DNA from: Bdellovibrionales bacterium RIFOXYC1_FULL_37_79
GTDB taxonomy: Bacteria > Bdellovibrionota > Bacteriovoracia > Bacteriovoracales > Bacteriovoracaceae
Reading direction: 5' to 3'
Length of the DNA stretch: 64,000 nucleotides
Assembly (NCBI GenBank): GCA_001770015.1
Contig: MEQB01000067.1
Coordinates: 20,265-84,264 of the forward strand
Part shown: one piece after another, positions 1 to 7,999 of the stretch
How positions within the stretch are numbered: position 1 is the first letter of the stretch
Layout: each line of letters begins with the position of its first letter
The notes under the pieces: generated by a model
Told to the model about the DNA's origin: nothing
The model's database searches: none
Seen by the model: the letters and a program-made list of their open reading frames with translations, nothing else
Position numbers and translations under genes: made by a program

Positions 1-1
1 A

Positions 2-1513
2 GAGCTAGCAATTGGGAGGGTGGAATTTGCGAAAGAAAATGCACCCTTTGCGTTTGGCCACGGGATTTTAAAGATTGGAGAAAGTCTTGCTCCGCTAGTG
101 ATCAAGCACTTGAAAAAATATATGGACAAAAGTTCCATCAATATAATTGATGCTGCTCCCGGCACGACCTGCCCTGTAGTTAAGTCAATGGAAGGTATGG
201 ATTACTGTCTGCTAGTAACAGAGCCAACACCATTTGGATTAAATGATCTAACTCTTGCCGCATTGTTGGCGGCTAAATTAAATCTTCCAACAGGAATTGT
301 GATTAATAGGTCTTACGGAGCGGATCAAATAATTGAAGATTTTGCGACGTCATGCCAGATCCCAATTGTCGGGAAAATCCCTTTTGATAAAAAATATGCT
401 CAAAGTTATTCCAAAGGAGATGTTTTAATTAAAAGTTTCCCAGAATTAAAGGCGATCTTTGCGGACATATACTTGCAAATGAAGTTGATTCAAAGAGTGC
501 CACTGGTTGATGAGATCAAGGACCAAGATGTGGGAGCAATGGTCAATATTTTTAGTGACAATAATAAAATACAAAAAACGCCCTATCAAGAGATGGTGGT
601 GATTAGTGGTAAGGGGGGAACTGGAAAAACCACAATTACGTCTGCGCTAGCAGAGCTTATGGAAAATAAAGTGTTGGCAGATAATGATGTTGATGCTTCG
701 AATCTTTATTTATTGTGTAAGCCGGAAGTTCTAAAATCAGGCGATTTTACTGGAGGTAAAAAATATTTTATTGACCAGGATAAATGCGTTGGTTGTGGTG
801 CATGTCTACATTTATGTCATTTCGATGCTGTTCATTTAGCTTCTGGCAAACCAGGTAAATATGAAATTAATAAATTGTCTTGCGAGGGATGTGGCCTTTG
901 TTATCATCTCTGTAAGTTTGGTGCAATTTCAAGCTACGAAACCGTATCGGGGAAATGGTATATCTCAAAAACAAAACAGGGATATTTAAGCCATGCCAAA
1001 TTAGGTACGGGGGAAGAAAATTCTGGAAAGTTGGTCAGTTTAGTTCGCAATAATGCATCAGACATTGCTCAACATTTCGGGATGAAGCACATTTTAAGCG
1101 ATGGGCCGCCCGGTACGGGATGTCCGGTGATCTCCGCCATAACCGGAGTGGATCAAGCTTTGGTGGTTACAGAGCCGACATTATCAGGCATCCATGATAT
1201 GCAGAGGGCTCTTGATTTGGCCAAACATTTTAGTGTGCCTTCTTTTATTGTTATTAATAAGTTTGATTTAAATAGGGAAATGACGGAGAGGATTAGAAGC
1301 ATTGCCAAGGAATATAAATCCAAAGTTATTGGAGAAATACCGTTTGATAAAAATGTTCATGATGCTCTTATGAAGGGGGAAAGTGTTGTTACTTATAAAA
1401 AAGGTGAGGCCTATCTGGCAATTTTAAATCTCTGGAAAAATTTAGATTCACAAATAAACCAAGATGAAATGATGTCAGTATTTAAGAATATCTTAGAAAG
1501 GGGTGTGAAATGA
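2..1513 (+). CDS. Tandem MinD-family P-loop ATPase with ferredoxin domain (COG1149-type), 5' end outside window
   Basis: Member of the MinD/Mrp-like ATPases with inserted 2x[4Fe-4S] ferredoxin domain, thought to act in Fe-S or metallocofactor handling. The reading frame is open to the left edge, so the gene starts upstream; a GTG at 20 is only an internal candidate. The first ~170 visible residues match the C-terminal half of one such protein (motif DAAPGTTCPVV, then VTEPTPFG). After a short linker a complete second copy begins: P-loop GKGGTGKTT near residue 198 counted from the GTG, two four-cysteine clusters (CVGCGACLHLC and CEGCGLCYHLC, about 255-305), and the matching DGPPGTGCPV / VTEPTLSG motifs. 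These proteins are usually encoded by two adjacent genes; here they are one continuous frame. It overlaps the next gene by 4 bp. Family call is firm; the substrate is unknown. Confidence 0.85.
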   Translation, partial: ELAIGRVEFAKENAPFAFGHGILKIGESLAPLVIKHLKKYMDKSSINIIDAAPGTTCPVVKSMEGMDYCLLVTEPTPFGLNDLTLAALLAAKLNLPTGIVINRSYGADQIIEDFATSCQIPIVGKIPFDKKYAQSYSKGDVLIKSFPELKAIFADIYLQMKLIQRVPLVDEIKDQDVGAMVNIFSDNNKIQKTPYQEMVVISGKGGTGKTTITSALAELMENKVLADNDVDASNLYLLCKPEVLKSGDFTGGKKYFIDQDKCVGCGACLHLCHFDAVHLASGKPGKYEINKLSCEGCGLCYHLCKFGAISSYETVSGKWYISKTKQGYLSHAKLGTGEENSGKLVSLVRNNASDIAQHFGMKHILSDGPPGTGCPVISAITGVDQALVVTEPTLSGIHDMQRALDLAKHFSVPSFIVINKFDLNREMTERIRSIAKEYKSKVIGEIPFDKNVHDALMKGESVVTYKKGEAYLAILNLWKNLDSQINQDEMMSVFKNILERGVK

Positions 1514-1872
1514 TTTTAGCAATTACTTCCAATGGGAAAAGTCTTACTTCTGGAATTGATCAACGATTTGGACGAGCAAAGTATATTATTTTTTATAATA
1601 CAGATGACTCCAGTTTTGAGTGTTATGACAACGATCTCAATCTCAATGCTCCACAAGGTGCTGGAATTCAAACCGCTCAAAATGTCGTGGATAAAGGAGG
1701 AGAGGTTGTTATTACGGGAAACTTGGGGCCAAAGGCTTTTAGAGTTTTAAGCGTGGCGAACATCAAGGCTTTTTGTGCTGTTGATGTGACCGTAGCAGAG
1801 ACAATTGAGTCTTTCAAAAATTGTAAATTAAAAGAATTAACAAATCCTAACGTTGAAGGACATTGGGGTTAA
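1510..1872 (+). CDS. NifX/NifB-C-like (dinitrogenase iron-molybdenum cofactor family) protein
   Basis: Small single-domain protein of the family that binds Fe-S or FeMo-cofactor precursors in nitrogenase systems and has many homologues outside nitrogen fixation. Visible family features are the N-terminal strand MILAITSNGKSL, the DQRFGRAKYIIFY segment that corresponds to the family's HFGR region, and a glycine-rich loop ITGNLGPKAFRVL. Its ATG overlaps the stop of the upstream ATPase (ATGA), so the two are translationally coupled. No nifHDK genes are visible, so a nitrogen-fixation role is not supported. A role with the neighbouring ATPase-ferredoxin in Fe-S cofactor traffic is inference. Confidence 0.8.
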   Translation: MILAITSNGKSLTSGIDQRFGRAKYIIFYNTDDSSFECYDNDLNLNAPQGAGIQTAQNVVDKGGEVVITGNLGPKAFRVLSVANIKAFCAVDVTVAETIESFKNCKLKELTNPNVEGHWG

Positions 1873-1887
1873 CTAAAGGAGTTTTCA

Positions 1888-2226
1888 ATGAAAATAGCAG
1901 TACCTGTAGCAAACCAGCTTTTATGCATGCACTTTGGACATTGTGAAGTTTTTGCTTTCTTTGAAGTGGATGAAGCTAAAAAAATTATTAAAAGCTGTAC
2001 TGAGGTTACTCCTCCCGCTCACGAACCTGGGATACTTCCCCAGTGGGTAAAAAAACAGGGGGCTGATCTTGTTTTAGCAGGAGGTATGGGACAAAGAGCG
2101 CAGGAACTTTTTAATCAAAACGGCGTCCATGTGGTTGTCGGTGTCACTGAAAATAATCCGGCCAAGGCAGTGCTTGATTATTTAAAGGGAAATTTGATCA
2201 CTGGAACGAACGCTTGTGATCATTAA
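1888..2226 (+). CDS. NifX/NifB-C-like cofactor-binding protein, second copy
   Basis: Complete 112-residue member of the same family as the preceding gene and closer to the canonical form: MKIAVPVANQ start, MHFGHCEVFAFFEVD, then VLAGGMGQRAQELF. The His-Phe-Gly-His-Cys stretch carries candidate metal ligands, and the C-terminal tail adds Cys-Asp-His. A clear ribosome binding site (AAGGAG) lies 9 nt before the ATG, 15 bp after the upstream stop, so it is the third gene of the same operon. Two paralogous NifX-type proteins following a MinD-ferredoxin ATPase is an arrangement seen in anaerobes and metal-respiring bacteria. The exact ligand is not known. Confidence 0.85.
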   Translation: MKIAVPVANQLLCMHFGHCEVFAFFEVDEAKKIIKSCTEVTPPAHEPGILPQWVKKQGADLVLAGGMGQRAQELFNQNGVHVVVGVTENNPAKAVLDYLKGNLITGTNACDH

Positions 2227-2253
2227 AAATGTGGAAATTAACGAGGTGAAAAA

Positions 2254-3516
2254 ATGTTAGGGATATTTTATTCATCCAAAGACCCAGAAAAATTTGGTAA
2301 AAACTGCGGCGAAGAAAAAAGAACAATACCTTACGTCCAATTAGTGATAGTTCTGATTGGTTTAGGTGCTTCGTTTTGGACGTATCTTCTTCATCTTCAG
2401 CTTAAAGCACAATTGGGATCTCCCTTGATTTGTGATGTAAACGAAACACTTAATTGTTCTAAAATTATAGGGAGTGCGCAGGGGGAGTTTTTTAATATTC
2501 CGCTTGGAATCTGGGGAATGAGCTATTGGTTGATTGGATTAAGCCTGGTTTATTTCTTGAAATTTTCGCAGGCTTCTTTCAGATATATTGTTTTTTGGAG
2601 GATGCTGGTTTCTTCGGTTGGATTTCTTTTTGCTTTAGTCCTGATTTATATTTCATACTTTATATTAAATGGGATTTGCGAATTTTGTTCAGTAGTCCAG
2701 GCATGTTGTATCCTTTATTTTATTGCATCATTTATCTCTTATAAAAGAATGGACAAAAATTCGGTTTACTACGCTTTGTCGCTGGATTTTTATAAGTTAG
2801 TTGGCAGTGTGGTAATTGCTTTTATTATACCTTTAATGATTTTTGCTGCTACCAATACATTTTTATATGAATATTATAAAAAAAATATTGAGCAAAATAG
2901 TGCTTCTAAAGAAGGGCCAATTGCATCTCAAACGAGTGTTTTGCCCCTTCCTTTCTTAGATAATGAGGATGTTGACTTTTCTTTAGGAGATGATAATGCC
3001 CCGGTGGATTTAATCGAATTCACTGATTTTGAATGTCCTTTTTGCCAGCTGTTGCACGAAAAACTGCAAGAATTAAAACCTTTAATCGATAAAGGGATGA
3101 TAAAAATTTATTTTAGAAATTGGCCTCTTAGTTATCACCAGTATGCCACCACTTTGGCGATTGCTGCCAGGTGTGCGGGTTGGCAAAACAAATTTTGGGA
3201 ATTTGCCAATTGGTCATTTAAAACGGCAAAACAATTTGCAGAAGATCCAAAGAAGAAAGAAAAAGCTTTTTCTGATCATGGGATTATTTCACAAGCAAAA
3301 TTAATAAAGTTAAACCTTGTTGATTTTGAAGCTTGTCTTCAAGACCCCAAAATGCTTGCTAAAATTAAAAAAGATAGTTCGGATGCTGCTCTTCTCGGAG
3401 GAGAGGGTACTCCGTTTTTATTGGTGAACGGCATACAATATGAGGGAGATTGGTTAAACCCAGACGAATTAAAAAACGACATTCTTAAAATCATTAATAA
3501 AAAACGTAAAAAATAA
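2254..3516 (+). CDS. Vitamin K epoxide reductase (VKOR)-DsbA fusion, disulfide-bond formation protein
   Basis: Inner-membrane thiol oxidase fused to its periplasmic thioredoxin-fold partner; it would oxidise substrate thiols and pass electrons to quinone. The N-terminal ~200 residues form the VKOR four-helix bundle with loop cysteines near 60 and 68 (CDVNETLNC) and the redox centre CEFC at 142-145. A fifth helix near 185-205 leads to a DsbA-like domain with CPFC at 261-264 and the cis-Pro loop in GTPFLL. Total 420 residues is normal for VKOR-thioredoxin fusions. It starts 27 bp after the NifX-like gene behind an AGGTG site, probably in the same operon. Why it sits with Fe-S genes is unclear. 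Confidence 0.88.
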   Translation: MLGIFYSSKDPEKFGKNCGEEKRTIPYVQLVIVLIGLGASFWTYLLHLQLKAQLGSPLICDVNETLNCSKIIGSAQGEFFNIPLGIWGMSYWLIGLSLVYFLKFSQASFRYIVFWRMLVSSVGFLFALVLIYISYFILNGICEFCSVVQACCILYFIASFISYKRMDKNSVYYALSLDFYKLVGSVVIAFIIPLMIFAATNTFLYEYYKKNIEQNSASKEGPIASQTSVLPLPFLDNEDVDFSLGDDNAPVDLIEFTDFECPFCQLLHEKLQELKPLIDKGMIKIYFRNWPLSYHQYATTLAIAARCAGWQNKFWEFANWSFKTAKQFAEDPKKKEKAFSDHGIISQAKLIKLNLVDFEACLQDPKMLAKIKKDSSDAALLGGEGTPFLLVNGIQYEGDWLNPDELKNDILKIINKKRKK

Positions 3517-3650
3517 ATAAAGTCTCCAATATTGAGAAGCTGAAGTTAAATATCTGATTTGAGTAAAACAGTCGGATGTTACAGAGAAGCGGGCCAGTAA
3601 AAAAAGCATGAAACGCGAAATCTAATCCAAAGGTTTGCGAAATACTCATG

Positions 3651-3656
3651 TATAAT
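3651..3656 (+). promoter_or_regulatory. Candidate -10 box (TATAAT) for the hybrid kinase gene
   Basis: A perfect TATAAT lies 12 nt before the kinase ATG, immediately preceded by TG. No convincing -35 is present at normal spacing. Initiation 6-8 nt downstream would leave a leader of only a few bases and there is no Shine-Dalgarno sequence before the ATG at 3669, so the message may be leaderless. The rest of the 152-bp gap after the VKOR gene shows nothing else I can support. Confidence 0.35.
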
Positions 3657-3668
3657 TAATGCTAGCCT

Positions 3669-5861
3669 ATGGAAAATAAAATCTTAAATAAAATGATCAA
3701 GCCTGAAATCTTCCTGCCAATATTTATTATAGCTTATGTTATTTTGAGTTCATTATTGTTTTATAAATTTTGGAATTATAGCAATGATCAAACATCTAAA
3801 ATGGCAATTCAAGCAACGGAAGCGATGGCGATTGGATTGAATGGCGAAATGTATAGAAGGTTGAGAGGAGTGCCTGAGGATGTTGGAACAATTCATTTTG
3901 AAAGTGTAAAAAAAAGAATAATGAAATTAGTGGAACTTTATAAGGGCGTTAAGTTTATCTATCCATATATTTTGAGGGACGGAAAGTTGATTTTTATTGC
4001 GGATTCTGAACCACCCGAATCAAAGGATTATACCCCTCCGGGGACTGAATATTCTGAAGCCGATCCTGAATATTTTCGGCCTTTTAAAGAGAAACGGGCC
4101 ATTGTAACCAAACCCGTAGTGGATAGATGGGGGACTTGGGTGTCGATCCTGGTTCCTATGATTGATGAGACTACCGGTGAAGTGACTTCCGTTTTGGGGG
4201 TTGATTATCCTGTCAGCAAGTGGAATGACGATGCGGTAATACATATAACCCAATTGTTTGTTATTCTTTTATTCTTTCTTCTTCTCTTGATAACGATTTA
4301 TCGATTAGTCGTAAGTATTCATACTCGCAAGACCAAGGAACAAATGCTGCGGGAAAAAGAAAAGTCATATCAAGAGTTGTTTGACGGAAGTCGGGATGGA
4401 CTCGTGATGGTGGATACGCAAGCAGGTATCCTTGATGTTAATTCTGCATTTTGCCAAATGCTTGGGTACAGTTTACAGGAACTTAAGGAAAAGGAAGATT
4501 TTTATTCAATTACTCCGGAAAAATGGTGGAGGTATGAAAAAGAAGAAATTTGGAATAATCGATTGCTTAAGCAAGGCTATTCCGGGATATATGAAAAAGA
4601 ATATATTAGAAAAGATGGGACCATTTTTCCAGTTGAACTTCAGGCCTATACCCTAAAAGATGAATCAGGGAACGTTAGTTCCTTGTGGGCCGTGGTTCGT
4701 GATGTCACCGAACGGAAAAAAATGGAGCAACATACCCTCAAAACTCAAAGACTGGAATCAATTGGAATTTTAGCGGGGGGTATTGCCCACGATTTGAATA
4801 ATTTACTTGGTGGAATCTTTGGGTACATAGAGTTGGCAAGAAAGAATGTTAATGAAGGAAAATTCGATGATGTTTTGAAATATTTATCAAAGTTGATGAC
4901 GATGTTTTATCGGGCCAAGGATTTGTCACTACAACTTTTAACTTTTTCAAAAGGTGGGAATCCGGTTTCTAAAAATCAATCTCTGATACCGATTCTTAAA
5001 CGGTTTTCAGAGTTTTCTTTGAGTGGTTCCAATGTCAAGTTGAATATTTCAGTGCCCGATGATTTATGGAATGTATGGGTGGACGAAAACCAAATGGGGC
5101 AGGTTATAGATAATATTATCATTAATGCCAAGCAGGCGATGCCGGCTGGAGGAGAAATTACAGTTTCAGCTAGGAATGTGTTACCTGGAGAAATTCTTCC
5201 GATAGGACTTAAGGCAGGCCAGTATGTTTGCTTTTCGATTGCGGATAATGGTGTGGGGATTTCACCAGAAAATTTGACTAAAATTTTTGATCCATTTTTC
5301 ACGACCAAGCAAAAAGGAAGTGGGCTGGGGTTGGCTACGGTTTATTCAATTATAAAAAGGCATGAAGGTGAGATTGACGTTAAATCACAGCTTCATGGGG
5401 GGACAATTTTTACGATTTATCTGCCGGCTTCAATCTCGCAAGAAAAAAGTGAGCCAGCGCAAGCGAATGAAGAATTTAAATATTATGGCAATGTTTTAAT
5501 TATGGATGATGAAGAGGATTTACTGGATCTATTTGCATGTAATTTGCAAGAGTTGGGTTGCACTGTTACCTGTGCTCATAATGGAGATGATGCGGTGGAA
5601 TTGTTTTTAAAGGCCAAAGCTGCTTATAAACCTTTTAATTTGGTGATTTTGGATTTGACGATTCCTGGAGGGATGGGCGGAAAAGATGTAATCAATCGTT
5701 TGAGGGCAATTGATAATTCATTTATTGCTATTGTATCAAGTGGCTATTCTGATGATGATATTATGGCAAAGCCATGTGAATATGGATTTAATGATTCAAT
5801 TGCCAAACCCTATTCTAGTCAGGAGTTTATTGAAGTGCTTAGACGAAATGGTTTGAAATAA
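3669..5861 (+). CDS. Hybrid sensor histidine kinase (periplasmic sensor, PAS, HisKA, HATPase_c, receiver)
   Basis: Membrane-bound hybrid two-component kinase of 730 residues. Domain order: TM helix about 15-33, periplasmic sensor about 34-190 (ends RWGTWVSILVPMID, Cache-like), TM helix about 192-212, PAS domain about 230-350, HisKA with phospho-acceptor His374 in GGIAHDLNN, HATPase_c with N box (NIIINAKQAM), G1 (DNGVGIS) and G2 (GSGLGLATV), and a C-terminal receiver with acidic pair MDDEED and phospho-acceptor Asp662 in LVILDLTIP. No output domain is attached, so signal must pass to another protein. The CheY-like gene that converges on it 8 bp away is an obvious candidate partner. The signal is unknown. 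Confidence 0.92.
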   Translation: MENKILNKMIKPEIFLPIFIIAYVILSSLLFYKFWNYSNDQTSKMAIQATEAMAIGLNGEMYRRLRGVPEDVGTIHFESVKKRIMKLVELYKGVKFIYPYILRDGKLIFIADSEPPESKDYTPPGTEYSEADPEYFRPFKEKRAIVTKPVVDRWGTWVSILVPMIDETTGEVTSVLGVDYPVSKWNDDAVIHITQLFVILLFFLLLLITIYRLVVSIHTRKTKEQMLREKEKSYQELFDGSRDGLVMVDTQAGILDVNSAFCQMLGYSLQELKEKEDFYSITPEKWWRYEKEEIWNNRLLKQGYSGIYEKEYIRKDGTIFPVELQAYTLKDESGNVSSLWAVVRDVTERKKMEQHTLKTQRLESIGILAGGIAHDLNNLLGGIFGYIELARKNVNEGKFDDVLKYLSKLMTMFYRAKDLSLQLLTFSKGGNPVSKNQSLIPILKRFSEFSLSGSNVKLNISVPDDLWNVWVDENQMGQVIDNIIINAKQAMPAGGEITVSARNVLPGEILPIGLKAGQYVCFSIADNGVGISPENLTKIFDPFFTTKQKGSGLGLATVYSIIKRHEGEIDVKSQLHGGTIFTIYLPASISQEKSEPAQANEEFKYYGNVLIMDDEEDLLDLFACNLQELGCTVTCAHNGDDAVELFLKAKAAYKPFNLVILDLTIPGGMGGKDVINRLRAIDNSFIAIVSSGYSDDDIMAKPCEYGFNDSIAKPYSSQEFIEVLRRNGLK

Positions 5862-5868
5862 TGTGGTA

Positions 5869-6258
5869 TTAGTAGTTGCACGGTAATCTATATAAAGCCG
5901 ATTTTATTAACTGGACCAGTTGATGAAGTGAATATGGCTTGTATAGTAAATCAAATCCTCCCTGTTCTTTAATAAATTTTTGGGTATAGGCACAATTTCC
6001 CGTTACCAGTAAAACAGGAAGAAGTGGCCGGATTTTTTTTATTTCTTTTAGAAGTTCTATACCGGTTAGTTCTGGCATTTGGATATCTGAAATGACCATG
6101 TCAATGTTGTCCTGGTGTTTTATGATTTCCAAGGCCTGTTTTCCATTAGTGGCTTCAAAATATTGGGTGATTTTTTCGTATGCGTTTAGACACATAATTA
6201 ATGTGTTAATTTGCTCTGGATCGTCATCAACAACAAGTAAAGTGATTTCTTTTTGCAT
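5869..6258 (-). CDS. Single-domain response regulator (CheY-like receiver)
   Basis: A 129-residue stand-alone receiver domain. Key residues are visible: acidic pocket VVDDDP at 10-14, phospho-acceptor Asp58 in MVISDIQMP, the conserved Thr in LLVTGN and Lys in LLYKPY. There is no DNA-binding or enzymatic output. It starts with ATG behind GGGAG at good spacing and ends 8 bp from the convergent hybrid kinase. It could receive phosphate from that kinase or act as a phosphate sink; this pairing is inferred from adjacency only. Confidence 0.9.
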   Translation of the reverse strand: MQKEITLLVVDDDPEQINTLIMCLNAYEKITQYFEATNGKQALEIIKHQDNIDMVISDIQMPELTGIELLKEIKKIRPLLPVLLVTGNCAYTQKFIKEQGGFDLLYKPYSLHQLVQLIKSALYRLPCNY

Positions 6259-6292
6259 GGGTTTTCTCCCGGATTATATGGATCTCATCCAA

Positions 6293-6709
6293 TTAAATTT
6301 TTTCCTTGGATAATTTTTTCCGTCCACTATCTTCCAACGTAAGGTAGATTTCAGTCAAACCTCTGGTCCTAAGAGTCTCAAGGGAGGGTAAAAATTCTTT
6401 TTGATATTTAATTGCCCTTTCTTTTAGGGAAGATAATTTTTCTCGGGGTGTTTTAGGAGCTATGAGAACAATTTTATTATTTAAGTGATCTAAAAAAATT
6501 TCCATCCAGGAGCATTTGGCTGAAAATTCAACAATGACCCCGTCGAATAAGGCGGAATCAGGATTGCTTTTAGCTTCATATTTATTACGTCGTCCTTGCT
6601 TGATCAAAGCTTTGGTGAGTGCTCTAATAACAACTCTATAATGGTTGGCATTTTTAAAAACACGGTGATTGGGCGCTAAATATTCTGGAAATTTAAGATC
6701 GTCTATCAT
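6293..6709 (-). CDS. Conserved-looking hypothetical protein
   Basis: I do not recognise this protein. It is about 138 residues, basic, without signal peptide or membrane segment, and looks like a compact alpha/beta cytoplasmic protein with a charged C-terminus (GRKKLSKEKI). I chose the internal ATG at 6709 because a GAGG ribosome site sits 6 nt before it; the upstream ATG at 6721 has no such site. It is probably co-directional with the CheY-like gene 34 bp downstream, so a link to that signalling pair is possible but unproven. Confidence 0.6.
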   Translation of the reverse strand: MIDDLKFPEYLAPNHRVFKNANHYRVVIRALTKALIKQGRRNKYEAKSNPDSALFDGVIVEFSAKCSWMEIFLDHLNNKIVLIAPKTPREKLSSLKERAIKYQKEFLPSLETLRTRGLTEIYLTLEDSGRKKLSKEKI

Positions 6710-6859
6710 GTAAAGCCTCATTTAAAAGAGTTACTGATAGAACCCATATTATAACAATAGTTACTTTAAGTAAACATTGATGTTGACCTTTGATTGGCGA
6801 TGACAAGTAAAAGTATTGGTGTTATTTTATTATTTATTGAATTACTTGGCGGGTTTGGT

Positions 6860-7306
6860 ATGGGAAAAAAAATAAAACTGAATGATGCGGAGTGGGATAA
6901 GCTTATTGATGATGGACTCAAGAAACTTGCAAGTTCTGCCACCAAGAAGAGGGGGAGTGCAGCCAAGCTAGCAAAAATTCTTAATAAGAGCAGATCATCT
7001 ATTGTCCAGATGAAGACCATGGCAAAAGGGAGTACTTCTTCTTGGATAAGATTACTTTTTTATAAGGCAGACATTGATGATTTACATGCTAAAGAAATCA
7101 TTGAAAATTTAGATTCTATTCTATTGAATATAACGCCCCCGTCTCAACTAGATAAACTCTATGAGAGATTAAAGGAGCTTTATTCTGAGCAAGAAGTGGC
7201 GGCTTTGTTTCGGGTATTGATTTCAAAAAGTGCGGTCGAGGAATTCCTGGGAATTAAAAAGGAGTCTACTAGAATGATAAAAATCAAAGACCACAAATCC
7301 GTATAA
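6860..7306 (+). CDS. Small helix-turn-helix-like protein, unknown function
   Basis: About 148 residues, cytoplasmic and strongly basic in the first half. The stretch around SAAKLAKILNKSRSSIV has the length and hydrophobic pattern of a lambda-repressor-type helix-turn-helix, so a DNA-binding role is plausible. The second half is helical with repeated Leu/Glu/Lys (DKLYERLKELYSEQEV). The frame opens farther upstream (TTG at 6794, ATG at 6800), but translation of that part gives an unlikely hydrophobic leader, so I prefer the ATG at 6860 before GKKIKLND. No obvious Shine-Dalgarno decides the start. No family recognised. Confidence 0.55.
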   Translation: MGKKIKLNDAEWDKLIDDGLKKLASSATKKRGSAAKLAKILNKSRSSIVQMKTMAKGSTSSWIRLLFYKADIDDLHAKEIIENLDSILLNITPPSQLDKLYERLKELYSEQEVAALFRVLISKSAVEEFLGIKKESTRMIKIKDHKSV

Positions 7307-7317
7307 CATGTTTAGGA

Positions 7318-7836
7318 CTATTCTTGTGGATCAATGGATAGGTATTGTGAAATGGTATCAGTATCGAGCACATATTCTAATTCATCAAAAAACTTGGAGA
7401 TGATTTTGTGTGTCTCTTTGGTATTGGCTTTGGATGCTTTTTCAACCAGCAACAGCAAATAAGCTTGTTCGCCCGAATTTAAAAAGTGTTTTTCACTAAC
7501 ATCTTTTACATCTGTCTTGGAAAAATCAAGGTTATATTCTTGTTTAACCTGGCCTATGAACCTAAAAATATGATTGGCCAGGGGTAAATAGTAGTGTGGG
7601 TTGACAGACTGAATTTGCGTGCCAAGTACCACGGCCCTGGCGGCTAGTTCACTTTCCAGTTTTTTAACATTCAAGGCTTCTTTGATTTGATAGGCCCTGA
7701 CTGTTTTTCTGGTTTCATATTCGGTGACTGTGATATTGGTTCCGTCTAATCTGATTCTGAAGTTGGAGGGAATGGCATAGGCGAGTGATTGAATTAAAAA
7801 AATGCCAACTGTTACTATAAAATTAATTTTAAACAT
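7318..7836 (-). CDS. Secreted hypothetical protein
   Basis: A 172-residue protein with a clear N-terminal signal peptide (MFKINF, hydrophobic core IVTVGIFLIQSLA, cleavage likely after AYA). The mature part is mixed alpha/beta with a helical C-terminal half and no cysteines, so it is probably periplasmic or secreted. The ATG follows a strong GGAGG site. It ends 11 bp from the convergent HTH-like gene. I recognise no family or catalytic motif. Confidence 0.65.
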   Translation of the reverse strand: MFKINFIVTVGIFLIQSLAYAIPSNFRIRLDGTNITVTEYETRKTVRAYQIKEALNVKKLESELAARAVVLGTQIQSVNPHYYLPLANHIFRFIGQVKQEYNLDFSKTDVKDVSEKHFLNSGEQAYLLLLVEKASKANTKETHKIISKFFDELEYVLDTDTISQYLSIDPQE

Positions 7837-7999
7837 ATGTTCTTTTCCTCCAAATCTTTTAACTTATAACTGGCACCATTAGCATTTTTGATCATTGCGC
7901 TCAACTATAAAGCAAATAGCTGAAAATATTTCATAAAATGGTGAAAATGCTTAAAGGAAGTCTATGGAATTACGATAACTTAAGTGCCAAGGAGTAAAT

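Noticed and set aside
1510..2226. Nitrogen fixation locus suggested by NifX-like proteins
   Set aside because: No nifH, nifD, nifK, nifE or nifN is present; the family is common outside nitrogen fixation.
4976..5308. 110-codon open frame antisense to the hybrid kinase gene
   Set aside because: It is the complement of the conserved HATPase region, with no support of its own.
3669..6258. Hybrid kinase and CheY-like protein as the regulator of the island promoter element
   Set aside because: They are 25 kb away, neither has a DNA-binding domain, and nothing in the sequence links them to the element.
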